Shown here piece by piece: positions 1 to 7,958 of a DNA stretch of 64,000 nucleotides (positions within the stretch are counted from its first letter, which is position 1; every line of letters starts with the position of its first letter). Made by a program: the position numbers and the translations under genes. Origin of the DNA: Bacteroidetes bacterium ADurb.Bin139 (lineage in GTDB: Bacteria; Bacteroidota; Bacteroidia; Bacteroidales; UBA932); assembly GCA_002070565.1 (NCBI GenBank), contig MWDM01000003.1, positions 1 through 64,000 of the forward strand, read 5' to 3'. The notes beneath the pieces are model-generated. The model saw only the letters and a list, made by a program, of their open reading frames with translations, was not told the origin of the DNA and made no database searches.

Positions 1-2300
1 AACTCGGCAACAAGCCCACCGACTGGACACCTGCTCCGGAAGACGTTCAAGCAGAAATTGATGCAGCAGATGCCGCAGCAGCCACAGCCCAATCCACAGC
101 CAACAGCGCAAGTACGGCAGCGTCAAACGCACAGACTTCTGCTAATACAGCAAATAACCTTCTGTCCGATATTGCCAACGACAATAAATTAACAGCTTCC
201 GAGAAACAGGAAACGAAAAAGGAATGGGATGCAATCGTATCAGAAAAAACGAAAAACGATTCACAAGCTGACACCTTCGGCGTATCAAAAACGGCCTACG
301 GAACGGCTTACAATGCGCTGAACACCTACATAACGCCCTTGCTTTCAAATCTGACAACGACCTCGGACATCACAGGCACGACCTTCCGAAGCACTTTTAA
401 GGCTTATTATGATGCCCGGACTGACTTATTGAATGCTATTGCAGCCAAAGCCCGGACACTTGCCAATACCGCACAGACCGCAGCTAATAATGCCGCCACC
501 GCAGCAGCGAACGCACAGACCTCCGCCAACAGCGCTGCAACTGCAGCGTCAAACGCACAGACTTCCGCCAATAATGCAAATACTGCAGTAAGCAGTCTGA
601 ATACTTACGTTGACGGCACATTCAAGGATGGAGTAATCTCGCAATCCGAGGCACAGACTATCGAGGCATATATAAACCTTGTGAACTCCACAAAAACACA
701 GGTAGATGCAGCTTATACAAAGCTATACGCAAACAGCTACCTATCCGGAACTCCAAAGACAAACCTGAACAGCGCAAAAACGGCTGTCAATACGGCTACA
801 ACGAACCTAATCAGTTCAATAACAACAGCTATTGCAGACGGCAAGACAACGACTGCAGAAAAGACCGATGTTGATACTAAATACACCGCTTTCAACAGCG
901 CATTATCAACATACCAGACGAGGGTTGAAGAAGCAAACGTGGCAATACAGGCAGCAATAAGGTCTGCCGCAGCCGGTGATGCAACCACAACGGCCGCATC
1001 CGATGCGACAAACAAAGTAACCGCAGCCAAGAATGCTATCGCACAGGAAGCCGGGTATGCGGATTTTGCCGACATGGCATCAAAGGCAGCCCTGACCGTC
1101 AACGGCTTGCTGAACTCGAATATCATCAACACAGACCAGATTTTAGCTGACAAGCTATTGGCATTCAGTGCATTTGTAAATTACCTTACGGTACGGCAGT
1201 TACAGACACTACCAGACACAGAGGAGGCAGCATTGTTCATAGGCACAAAATCCATCGGTTCTAACCCTTATTCTGTAATTGAAATGTCTGCCGGAAATTC
1301 GCTATTACAGATAGTGTCCGATACTTATGATGACTATGTCGGACAAAGGATGACGATGCAAACCGTAGGCGCAAGCGGCTTTACTTATTCGTACACCTTC
1401 ACACCGGAAGAACTACGTATAACGAAGGAGAAAATGGTGCAAGGCGTATTGACTCGTAATATGACGACTCTTAACTACGAGAAGCTGGCATTCTGGGGCG
1501 CAAATGGTACTGTGCCTACGGCATTTTATACTGCTAATAGTATAAAATTGTCAACCCTTTTAGGCTTTGCAAGTGTTACGGAGGGAGAACTATACAAGGA
1601 CACACTCGGAAGAATCTTCCGAAAAGAATCGTCCACTGCTCCAGATGACCCGGTAATGCACTTCGGGACAGCCATAACAGGGATAACCGCAGGGGAGTTT
1701 ATATATTCGTCTTCCGGAGTCGCTAACGCTCTGGCAGGTGATTACTATATTAACATATCTACGGGAGGCATATACAAGTGCACGCTTGGTGGTACTCCCG
1801 CATATGCTAAATGGTCATATCAAGGCAGACCTGCATACTCCGCAGCCGATGTGGGGGCTGTACCAACAACTCGCACCGTAAACAGTAAGGCTTTGTCTGC
1901 AAACATTTCGCTCACCGCAGCCGATGTTGGGGCGGCTGCAACAAGTCATGGAAACCACGTTCCCACCACCGGGATAGCTAACAACGCTATATTCCTGCGC
2001 AATGACAATACATGGCAGTATGTAACACCGGCTAACATAGGAGCAGCAGCCGCAAGTCATACACACAGCTATGCCGCAGCGAGCCACACGCACACAAAGA
2101 GCCAGATTACAGACTTTCCTTCATCCATGCCGGCGTCAGACGTATATGCTTGGGCTAAAGCCTCGGCGAAGCCCTCCTACACCGCATCAGAGGTGGGGGC
2201 TTTGGCAACAAATACAATACAATACTTTACGCAAGCTCAATGGGACGCTCTTACGCAAGCACAAAAAGACGCTGTTCCGTTGGCGGTTGTAGGAGAATAA
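1..2300 (+). CDS. Phage tail fibre/tail tip protein, 5' end outside the window
   Basis: The reading frame is open from the first complete codon at position 3, so the gene begins upstream of the window; about 766 residues are visible. The N-terminal half is rich in Ala, Asn, Ser and Thr heptad-like runs (NAQTSAN, TAASNAQ) of the long coiled or fibrous kind found in phage tail fibres. It contains two modules of about 142 codons with near-identical starts. The C-terminal third has AADVGA repeats and SHTHS motifs (around positions 1845-2100), typical of phage tail-fibre distal regions. The next gene starts 4 bases after its stop. The family identification rests on repeat style and context; an exact host receptor cannot be inferred. 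Confidence 0.85.
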   Translation, partial: LGNKPTDWTPAPEDVQAEIDAADAAAATAQSTANSASTAASNAQTSANTANNLLSDIANDNKLTASEKQETKKEWDAIVSEKTKNDSQADTFGVSKTAYGTAYNALNTYITPLLSNLTTTSDITGTTFRSTFKAYYDARTDLLNAIAAKARTLANTAQTAANNAATAAANAQTSANSAATAASNAQTSANNANTAVSSLNTYVDGTFKDGVISQSEAQTIEAYINLVNSTKTQVDAAYTKLYANSYLSGTPKTNLNSAKTAVNTATTNLISSITTAIADGKTTTAEKTDVDTKYTAFNSALSTYQTRVEEANVAIQAAIRSAAAGDATTTAASDATNKVTAAKNAIAQEAGYADFADMASKAALTVNGLLNSNIINTDQILADKLLAFSAFVNYLTVRQLQTLPDTEEAALFIGTKSIGSNPYSVIEMSAGNSLLQIVSDTYDDYVGQRMTMQTVGASGFTYSYTFTPEELRITKEKMVQGVLTRNMTTLNYEKLAFWGANGTVPTAFYTANSIKLSTLLGFASVTEGELYKDTLGRIFRKESSTAPDDPVMHFGTAITGITAGEFIYSSSGVANALAGDYYINISTGGIYKCTLGGTPAYAKWSYQGRPAYSAADVGAVPTTRTVNSKALSANISLTAADVGAAATSHGNHVPTTGIANNAIFLRNDNTWQYVTPANIGAAAASHTHSYAAASHTHTKSQITDFPSSMPASDVYAWAKASAKPSYTASEVGALATNTIQYFTQAQWDALTQAQKDAVPLAVVGE
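117..565 (+). repeat. Direct repeat bounding the tail-fibre modules
   Basis: A 23-base segment beginning GCAGCGTCAAACGC is identical at 117-139 and 543-565. The spacing is 426 bases, exactly 142 codons, so the repeat is in frame and encodes the same AASNAQTS stretch. This points to internal module duplication in the fibre gene. Confidence 0.85.
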
Positions 2301-2304
2301 TGCT

Positions 2305-3339
2305 ATGCCGACTTACAGATACGGAAATAAAGGAGTAAAGATATTCAAGCACGGAAGCAAAGGAAACTATGTCTACCGTTATGGTATACTTGTTTATAGG
2401 GCAGCCCCACCGGTATGGAGCAAGGCAGCGCTTACAAACATGACTATTGCAAGGTATTCTATGGCTGCAGCAGCAATACCCAATGGAGGCGTGGTACTTG
2501 TTGCCGGTGGTAATGATATATCATATGATAGATTATCGCTTGTTGAGATGTATTCATCTGCAGGAGTGCGTACGACAGTTAATAGTTTAGCAGAGGCTGT
2601 CAATGGGCATGCAGGTTATGGGTATGGAGATAAGGCGTTTTTTGCAGGAGGGTGGGCATCTTATTTTACTACAAACACAGCTAATATGTATAATTCATCC
2701 GGAGTGCGCACCACGGTAGCGGCGTTAGGCGTTTCTCGTAATAATCTTGCGGCAGCAGAGGCAGGTGGATACGTGCTGTTTGCCGGAGGAGGTGATTATT
2801 ATGGGCCATCTACGTATGTAGATGCTTATAATCAAAGTGGAACAAAGACAACGGTAGCGGCACTTACTTCGGCGGGATATCCCATCACCGCCGCCTCTTG
2901 TAATAATCACGCATTTATTTTTAGCGGCAATAGTAATATCGTTGACATATATACAAATACATTAACACGCAATACGACTACTCTGACTTCAGCTGGTGCT
3001 GTGTATGCAACTAAACTCGCACAAGGGGTTGTGTGTGCCAAGTATACTGAATGGACTAATTACATAACAACATCAGGTGTGGTAACGTCTTTACAGACTC
3101 TTACGAGGTCAAGTGATAAAGCAGGCACAATAGGGGGAAAGGCGGTATTTATAAACAGTAGTGTTTCGAAAATATTTGAGATATACGACACAACAGGCGT
3201 AAAAGAAACCGCACCATTTCAGCTTATATATGATGCCAATTCAGCAATAGTAACAACGCTTGGAGCGACCATGTACATCTTTGGTGGATATTATGATGGA
3301 GATTACCAAGCTACAGTGCAAACAATATCATACAAATAA
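2305..3339 (+). CDS. Phage kelch-like repeat protein, predicted beta-propeller tail protein
   Basis: The protein has 344 residues. After a short N-terminal segment (GNKGVKIFKHGSKGNYVYRY) it consists of repeats of about 45-50 residues. Each repeat has a FAGG or VAGG turn, a hydrophobic strand, then a YNSSGV/YNQSGT-type turn followed by TTV. This is the kelch pattern, and six or seven blades can be traced. Kelch repeats fold into beta-propellers and often bind carbohydrate or protein. The position directly after the tail fibre suggests a virion receptor-binding or accessory fibre component; that role is inferred. No signal peptide is seen, as expected for a virion protein. Confidence 0.7.
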   Translation: MPTYRYGNKGVKIFKHGSKGNYVYRYGILVYRAAPPVWSKAALTNMTIARYSMAAAAIPNGGVVLVAGGNDISYDRLSLVEMYSSAGVRTTVNSLAEAVNGHAGYGYGDKAFFAGGWASYFTTNTANMYNSSGVRTTVAALGVSRNNLAAAEAGGYVLFAGGGDYYGPSTYVDAYNQSGTKTTVAALTSAGYPITAASCNNHAFIFSGNSNIVDIYTNTLTRNTTTLTSAGAVYATKLAQGVVCAKYTEWTNYITTSGVVTSLQTLTRSSDKAGTIGGKAVFINSSVSKIFEIYDTTGVKETAPFQLIYDANSAIVTTLGATMYIFGGYYDGDYQATVQTISYK

Positions 3340-3351
3340 AACAACAAGAAT

Positions 3352-3708
3352 ATGGAACTATCATTTTACCCCGGAGGGGGCGCAACATTACCAAACGGAA
3401 AATATCTGACAGAAGCAGAGTTAAAGGCCGAATACCCGATTTTCAACAACCCGAACGTGGCGTTATGGGAAGCGGCAGGGAACACGGAAGAAGGTTATGT
3501 AATGACAGCCTACGAAGATTTACGAATGCTTCGAGGAATGTATAACATTGACACAGTCGTTTTCGCAACAAAAGAAGAACAGCTGGCGGAAATCAACCGC
3601 ATCCGGGCTGCAGAACGTGAGCCACAGCAGGAGGCCGGCTTTACGGAAACTGAACTCGCTATCATGGAGGCACAGGCAGAATTGTACGAACTAATTAATA
3701 CACAGTAA
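3352..3708 (+). CDS. Small phage protein in tail module, unknown function
   Basis: A 118-residue acidic soluble protein starts 12 bases after the kelch gene. It has an N-terminal segment with a PGGG turn, a middle part resembling short tail-associated proteins, and a Glu/Gln-rich helical C-terminus (EREPQQEAGFTETELAIMEAQAELYEL spans the last 30 residues or so). Position right after the fibre genes would fit a tail-fibre assembly or chaperone role, but no family motif is recognised. Confidence 0.6.
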   Translation: MELSFYPGGGATLPNGKYLTEAELKAEYPIFNNPNVALWEAAGNTEEGYVMTAYEDLRMLRGMYNIDTVVFATKEEQLAEINRIRAAEREPQQEAGFTETELAIMEAQAELYELINTQ

Positions 3709-3709
3709 T

Positions 3710-3865
3710 ATGGCACAGATATACAAAAACTTAATCCTTGCAGGAAGAAAAACATACTCACAGGTTCCGGCAAACCTGCAAAACACCGTCAAGGCCCTTT
3801 TGCAAGACATGGTAAGCCGGGGGGAACTGTTGCAGGAACACTACAACGAAATTATTAACCAATAA
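3710..3865 (+). CDS. 51-residue phage protein, unknown
   Basis: ATG follows the previous stop by one base (TAATATG) and the frame runs to TAA at 3863-3865. The product is a small soluble helical protein (MAQIYKNLILAGRKTYSQVP at the N-terminus). Tight spacing on both sides and phage-like base composition support it as real. No function can be assigned. Confidence 0.55.
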   Translation: MAQIYKNLILAGRKTYSQVPANLQNTVKALLQDMVSRGELLQEHYNEIINQ

Positions 3866-3873
3866 AATAAAAC

Positions 3874-4230
3874 ATGGAAACAACAGCTTATGCACTAATC
3901 GCAATCTTCTGTTTGCTGTTCATAGCAGCAATAGCACTACTGTCGTACCGTGAGAAGTACGCAAAAGTAAATGAGAGATACACAGACCTCGAAGCAAGGT
4001 TGAAGGCAACAGACATCCGCATGTGCAACCTCGCTGCAGAAAATAATGCGCTTCGGGAAAAATACGACGGACGTATCAAGGTATTAAGCAGCAACAACCC
4101 GGAACGACGCGAAGCAGAATCCGACGCCGGATATGCCCGTCGCTGTCGTATGTCAATAGGCAACAAGGCGGCACAACACGCAGAAATCGGAAGACATAAT
4201 ACTGTGTTACGAATTTATATTAACCCTTAA
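3874..4230 (+). CDS. Phage membrane protein with N-terminal TM and coiled coil
   Basis: The 118-residue product has one N-terminal membrane segment (about residues 5-24, ALIAIFCLLFIAAIALL). A charged alpha-helical stretch follows, with heptad spacing to about residue 70 (VNERYTDLEARLKATDIRMCN). This is the layout of an inner-membrane spanin (Rz-like) or another lysis accessory, and it lies at the front of the lysis region. The layout alone is not diagnostic; a second membrane-anchored candidate occurs at 5862-6470. Confidence 0.6.
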   Translation: METTAYALIAIFCLLFIAAIALLSYREKYAKVNERYTDLEARLKATDIRMCNLAAENNALREKYDGRIKVLSSNNPERREAESDAGYARRCRMSIGNKAAQHAEIGRHNTVLRIYINP

Positions 4231-4243
4231 AAACAAATAAGTT

Positions 4244-4336
4244 ATGGAAAACTGGATTGCAATTTTCGAGGTCGTTTGGAACTTTTTTAAAACGCTCGCA
4301 GAGATTCTATTCAACGCTTTCGGGATATGCTTCTGA
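4244..4336 (+). CDS. 30-residue hydrophobic phage peptide
   Basis: A short frame encodes MENWIAIFEVVWNFFKTLAE and ten more residues, ending TGA at 4334-4336. It is strongly amphipathic/hydrophobic, and its last codons overlap the next start (ATGCTTCTGA). Such short membrane peptides are common in phage lysis regions. Existence is supported by the overlap with the next small gene and by filling an otherwise empty gap. Confidence 0.45.
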   Translation: MENWIAIFEVVWNFFKTLAEILFNAFGICF

Positions 4337-4449
4337 AAGTATGTATGTACGTATGCGCCGGCATAGTGGTCGGAATCCCGGTCGGCGCATTCCTTCAATA
4401 TCGCAAGGCGGTAATTGACAGGATATTAGGCAAGAAAAACAGAACATAA
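4327..4449 (+). CDS. 40-residue single-TM phage protein
   Basis: The frame overlaps the previous small ORF by 10 bases and ends at TAA 4447-4449. One membrane segment (about residues 8-22, YVCAGIVVGIPVGAFL) is followed by a basic tail (QYRKAVIDRILGKKNRT), which predicts a small membrane peptide with a cytoplasmic positive tail. It could be a small holin or antiholin-like component; the role is inferred from position only. Confidence 0.5.
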   Translation: MLLKVCMYVCAGIVVGIPVGAFLQYRKAVIDRILGKKNRT

Positions 4450-4463
4450 AAAAAACAAAAAAC

Positions 4464-4793
4464 ATGAAACTACTTGACAAAATCGAAAAAATAAAAATCT
4501 ACTTCACAAACATATCGAAGATTGTGAACTTTATTATGAAAACCGTCGGCGAGGCACAGGCATTGAAGGACAAGAAGGCAAACGGTTGGACGTGGACGGA
4601 GTGGGTACTCGCATTTCTCGATGATGCACTTAAATACGCACAGGAACTCGCAGCCCTGTCTAATCCTGCCCCTGTACAGACAAAAGGCATAAAAGTTACA
4701 GCAGTAACAGCATCGTCGAAAAAACTTACAGGACAATACCGTACTACTTACTTCAAAGAGCAGGTACGCAGCCATAACGCTTTCGTAAAATGA
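4464..4793 (+). CDS. Phage protein of 109 residues, unknown
   Basis: A soluble, lysine-rich, largely helical protein (MKLLDKIEKIKIYFTNISKI at the N-terminus) with a Trp-rich patch (NGWTWTEWVLAF) near residues 40-51. It overlaps the next gene by ATGA. It sits within the lysis cassette. No recognised domain. Confidence 0.55.
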   Translation: MKLLDKIEKIKIYFTNISKIVNFIMKTVGEAQALKDKKANGWTWTEWVLAFLDDALKYAQELAALSNPAPVQTKGIKVTAVTASSKKLTGQYRTTYFKEQVRSHNAFVK

Positions 4794-4948
4794 TACTCGC
4801 AAGACCACTTTTCGGAACGCTCGATATTGCGTTATTCGCAATCACATTAACGCTCATTGCTTTTTTTGTTGTGAAGAAAAATTGGCGCACATGGCTCGCC
4901 CGAGTACGTGGGTGGTGGGTAAGCAGAAAAAGCAAAAAGAATAAATAA
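4790..4948 (+). CDS. 52-residue single-TM phage protein
   Basis: The start overlaps the previous stop as ATGA (4790-4793), and the frame ends TAA at 4946-4948. One hydrophobic segment (about residues 12-28, DIALFAITLTLIAFFVV) is followed by a very basic, Trp-rich tail (KKNWRTWLARVRGWW). Translational coupling supports it as a gene. The arrangement resembles small lysis-regulating membrane peptides; this is inference. Confidence 0.5.
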   Translation: MILARPLFGTLDIALFAITLTLIAFFVVKKNWRTWLARVRGWWVSRKSKKNK

Positions 4949-4985
4949 ACGGCGTACATAAACACGCATTAACAGCACATTAAAA

Positions 4986-5459
4986 ATGATGTCAGACAGG
5001 AATATATTTTCAGCAACAATGTCGGCTGCCCTCGCTCCGTTCATTGAAATAATCGGCGTAATGAAATGGTTTTTTTTCCTTGCCGCTATACTTATCATTG
5101 TCGATTTACGTTTCGGCGTACAGGCAGCACGAAGGCGAGGGGAACAAATCAAGAAGTCAAGGGCAATACGCCGCACATTTAACAAGGCTGTCGATTATAT
5201 CTGTTGGATATTTCTGTCCGGCATTTTGGGGCAGGCAGTTGGAACACCTCTCGAAATACCTGTCCTACCTGTTATATTTATGCTGATTATAATAGGTGTT
5301 GAACTTGAATCATGCCTCATGAACTACTTCGAAGCACAGGGCAAGAATGTAAAAATCAATATCTGGAAGATATTCGGGAAGAAGGTTTCCGAATCTATCG
5401 ACATCAAAAAGGAAGAAAAAGACAATGATACGAACGGAACTGATACAACAAATTCGTAA
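4986..5459 (+). CDS. Phage holin family protein
   Basis: The 157-residue membrane protein has segments near residues 24-40 (WFFFLAAILIIVDL), 70-85 and 90-107. A basic loop (QAARRRGEQIKKSRAIRR) separates them and the tail is hydrophilic and charged. The pattern fits holins of Bacteroidota phages (Phage_holin_4-like), which form membrane lesions that release the endolysin. It overlaps the endolysin start by 35 bases, the usual holin-endolysin order. Two start codons in tandem (4986 and 4989) are possible. Confidence 0.8.
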   Translation: MMSDRNIFSATMSAALAPFIEIIGVMKWFFFLAAILIIVDLRFGVQAARRRGEQIKKSRAIRRTFNKAVDYICWIFLSGILGQAVGTPLEIPVLPVIFMLIIIGVELESCLMNYFEAQGKNVKINIWKIFGKKVSESIDIKKEEKDNDTNGTDTTNS

Positions 5460-5865
5460 CTACTTCACACTCGAGGAACTCGCCTGCCCTCATACGGTCG
5501 CTTATTTCGGCAGCCGTGCGTGGGGTTTTTTCCGGCAGGACTACCTCGAAACGCTCCTGTTCATACGCAGGCATTTCGGCGTACCTATGTATTGCAACGT
5601 CGAAGGACACAGGCAGCGAGGCACAAGGTGCAATCTTTGCAAAATTGTCGCAGCAGAAGAAAAGCCCTACGTTTCCGCTCACGTACTTTGGTGCGCCGGG
5701 GACTTCACGTTTTCGGGCTTTACAGCCGAAGAAATACGCAGCGAGATAAAAGGTATCGAACACTTACTGCCCTACCCTATACGGCTCGAAAAAAACGTTT
5801 CTTGGGTGCACCTCGACACGTCAGCATATTGTCAAACAGGTGAGATAACAGAGTTTGAAGTATGA
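5425..5865 (+). CDS. Endolysin, peptidase M15-type (D-Ala-D-Ala carboxypeptidase-like)
   Basis: The 146-residue protein carries the M15 zinc motif SAHVLWCAGD (H86, D93) and the downstream WVHLD (H129), giving the expected His-Asp-His metal ligands. The N-terminal FTLEELACPH is typical of Bacteroidota phage M15_3 endolysins. Such enzymes cut peptide cross-links in peptidoglycan. It is unusually Cys-rich for its size. It follows the holin with overlap and is followed by an ATGA-coupled membrane protein, so this is a lysis cassette. No signal peptide is present, so export would rely on the holin. Confidence 0.85.
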   Translation: MIRTELIQQIRNYFTLEELACPHTVAYFGSRAWGFFRQDYLETLLFIRRHFGVPMYCNVEGHRQRGTRCNLCKIVAAEEKPYVSAHVLWCAGDFTFSGFTAEEIRSEIKGIEHLLPYPIRLEKNVSWVHLDTSAYCQTGEITEFEV

Positions 5866-6470
5866 GCAAGGTTATTAGCTACACCATAGCGGCGGCGTTA
5901 CTCGTCGTGTTCGGATATATTGCCGGAATAATTAACAACAATCGGCAGGAAAATGGGGATTTTTTACATACCGACACGACCACCGTTACTGCTTATGATA
6001 CGATTCAGGTAAGGATCCCGGAACCGGTTGTCTCACGATCAGCCGGTATTGAGGTTTACCCGATAGCCCAGGTTCCGGTTCTTTTGTTTCATTCTGATAC
6101 GGTTACTAAGCCTTATTTCGTGAACAATGATCTTGTAATACCGATAACTCAGCGATATTACAAGGATCCTCGTTTCGAAGCCTGGATCTCAGGCTATAAT
6201 CCGAGGCTTGATAGCGTAAACGTCTTTGTACCTACCCGGGTTCAGACTATAACCAATACAGTTGAAAAGATCTATAGAAACGAGGTATATGTGAATGGAA
6301 AACTTTCTTATGTAGCACCATTCCCAGTCATGGCGGTAGGCCTTGAGGCCGGGTACACAAGGGATCGCTGGGGATTGAGTGTTGGTGCCGGAGTATTATC
6401 GACAACTGTAGGTGTAAAATGGTACGGGAGTGTCGGGTTAAATTACAATTTCATTAAAACACAATGGTGA
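5862..6470 (+). CDS. Membrane-anchored phage protein (DUF6808-like), possible lysis accessory
   Basis: The 202-residue product has one N-terminal membrane segment (residues 6-24) followed by an exported region rich in beta strands. The C-terminus (GLEAGYTRDRWGLSVGAGVL) has the alternating Gly/aromatic pattern of outer-membrane-like beta strands. It starts within the endolysin stop (ATGA). In Bacteroidota prophages a protein of this layout commonly follows the endolysin; I believe it belongs to the DUF6808 group, but that name is from memory and unverified. A spanin-like role is possible. Confidence 0.6.
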   Translation: MSKVISYTIAAALLVVFGYIAGIINNNRQENGDFLHTDTTTVTAYDTIQVRIPEPVVSRSAGIEVYPIAQVPVLLFHSDTVTKPYFVNNDLVIPITQRYYKDPRFEAWISGYNPRLDSVNVFVPTRVQTITNTVEKIYRNEVYVNGKLSYVAPFPVMAVGLEAGYTRDRWGLSVGAGVLSTTVGVKWYGSVGLNYNFIKTQW

Positions 6471-6575
6471 TAAATGATGGTGACACACCATTACTATGAT
6501 GAAAATTTACCTGAACAAGGAGGCTTATTATAATAATAAGCAATAGTGTATAGAAACTTATTCTGAGTTTTTGAT

Positions 6576-6583
6576 TACATTTG
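6576..6583 (+). promoter_or_regulatory. Candidate -7 box TACATTTG
   Basis: TACATTTG matches the Bacteroidota TAnnTTTG element and lies 10 bases before the ATG of the next gene. No clear TTTG -33 box is seen at the usual distance. Confidence 0.4.
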
Positions 6584-6593
6584 AAAAAAAGCA

Positions 6594-6896
6594 ATGGATG
6601 TTAATGAATTAGACAAATCAGATGAGCTTGAAAAGTTGATTCGTGAAAATCGTGTGTTAAGTGATCTACTTTTAGAGAACATAGAAAAACAAAGAGTTAT
6701 TATTGCGAAGGCTCTCTGCAATAAACTGGGCATATCATATGGAGACACAATTAGAGTTGAGTGTAATAACAAAAGAATTCAGGGTGTTTTTAAAGGTTTT
6801 GACTTTCTCATGACTAATCCAAATTCCATAATTGTTGGATCAGAAAATAATAAATATCTATTACGTGATTGTAAATCAATCAGTGCCGTTAATTAA
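6594..6896 (+). CDS. Hypothetical protein, 100 residues, in prophage accessory strip
   Basis: The first 40 residues are charged and helical (LDKSDELEKLIRENRVL). The rest looks like a small beta barrel (YGDTIRVEC, IQGVFKGFDF, NKYLLRDCKSI), an SH3- or Sm-like layout. No family is recognised. Base composition is much more AT-rich than the tail and lysis genes, which suggests acquisition separate from the phage core. A candidate promoter box precedes it and a terminator hairpin follows at 6967. Confidence 0.6.
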   Translation: MDVNELDKSDELEKLIRENRVLSDLLLENIEKQRVIIAKALCNKLGISYGDTIRVECNNKRIQGVFKGFDFLMTNPNSIIVGSENNKYLLRDCKSISAVN

Positions 6897-6966
6897 GATC
6901 AAGTATAGATTACCTGTTTGGAGATAAAGAGTGCTTATTTACATATCGAAAATGATTTTAATTGCT

Positions 6967-6990
6967 GGCTGTGAAGTCGGCCTTTTTTTT
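6967..6990 (+). terminator. Intrinsic terminator after the 6594-6896 gene
   Basis: The stem GGCTG/CGGCC (one G-T pair) with loop TGAAGT is followed directly by eight T residues. It separates the preceding gene from the two-gene unit starting at 7185. The rest of the 288-base gap (6897-7184) shows nothing else I can support apart from the promoter box at 7172. Confidence 0.65.
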
Positions 6991-7171
6991 CAGAAAAAAA
7001 GTACTCTTATGGAATTATTTGAGAATGTGCCGAAACAAGGTGGTTTATTCTTGATTGTGTAGTATTTGTTCCCCTTTGTAATTTAATGAATTAAATAATA
7101 AAACGTTATTAAATAAAACACTATAGAATAAGATGCATTCTGATTTATATCTATAATTTAATTAAATATTA

Positions 7172-7179
7172 TACTTTTG
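7172..7179 (+). promoter_or_regulatory. Candidate -7 box TACTTTTG, possibly driving a near-leaderless mRNA
   Basis: TACTTTTG fits TAnnTTTG and ends 5 bases before the ATG at 7185. If transcription starts about 7 bases after the box, as in Bacteroidota, the mRNA would begin at or near the start codon. No TTTG is seen at the -33 distance. Confidence 0.45.
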
Positions 7180-7184
7180 TATAA

Positions 7185-7958
7185 ATGGATAAAATTGGAC
7201 ATATAGAAATTAGAGTGTCGGGTAAAAAGGGAAACCTGGATATTACACCCGATAATTTCGATATAAAAGAAATTATTCAAATCCTTGAACAAGTTGATAA
7301 TCTTCTTTTTCCTACTGAAAAAAACAAAAGACCAATAATAAGTTATTCTATTGAAGAGGGCTCCATTAGGCATAAATTTAAAACTTCAATACAGGCCATT
7401 ATCGCATTTAATGCTATAATGGCTCAAATTGTTACTGTTCAAAATATTGATTTTCTAGATCTGCCAACAGCACAAGCTATTGAAGTGTTTCAAAACTCAG
7501 CTGTAAAGAATGATTATTCATTTTTGATAACTACATCAATAGAAGATTCAGTCAAATTATCAATTGATAAGAGTACCCATTATTACAGAAATTCTGCAGT
7601 ATGGGTTGATGCGGAATTTTATTTTTATGGAAAAGTGACTAATGCTGGTGGAAAAGATAAGGCAAATATTCACATATTAACTGATGACATTGGTATTGTC
7701 AAAATTGATACACCTATACAATTTCTGCAAAATCAAGAAAATAATATCTTATATAAGTCGTATGGCATTCGTGCAATAGGCAAGCAAAACTCAGAGACAG
7801 GTGAAATTGACAGAACAAGTTTAAAATTTATCGAGATTGTTGATTACCAGAATTCTTATAACGAGGAATATTTGAAAAAATTACGAAAAAAGGCGGCTTG
7901 GATAAAAGATGTAGATCCAGAATTATGGTTAAACGAAATACGTGGGCGTGATGCGTAA
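7185..7958 (+). CDS. Uncharacterised 257-residue protein coupled to a PIN-domain gene
   Basis: No family is recognised. The N-terminus (residues 1-55) looks like an alpha/beta domain (GHIEIRVSGKKGNLDI). The middle is helical. Residues 145-215 look like a beta-rich domain (AEFYFYGKVTNAGGKDKANI), and the C-terminus is a charged helix ending LWLNEIRGRDA. There is no signal peptide or membrane segment, so it should be cytosolic. Its stop overlaps the start of the PIN gene by 8 bases, so the two are co-translated. It could be an antitoxin or sensor partner, but it is far larger than VapB-type antitoxins. Very AT-rich, unlike the phage structural genes. Confidence 0.7.
   Translation: MDKIGHIEIRVSGKKGNLDITPDNFDIKEIIQILEQVDNLLFPTEKNKRPIISYSIEEGSIRHKFKTSIQAIIAFNAIMAQIVTVQNIDFLDLPTAQAIEVFQNSAVKNDYSFLITTSIEDSVKLSIDKSTHYYRNSAVWVDAEFYFYGKVTNAGGKDKANIHILTDDIGIVKIDTPIQFLQNQENNILYKSYGIRAIGKQNSETGEIDRTSLKFIEIVDYQNSYNEEYLKKLRKKAAWIKDVDPELWLNEIRGRDA

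Noticed and set aside
6477-6491. Hairpin ATGGTG-ACA-CACCAT after the last lysis gene
   Set aside because: It has no T-run and a very short loop, so a terminator cannot be supported.
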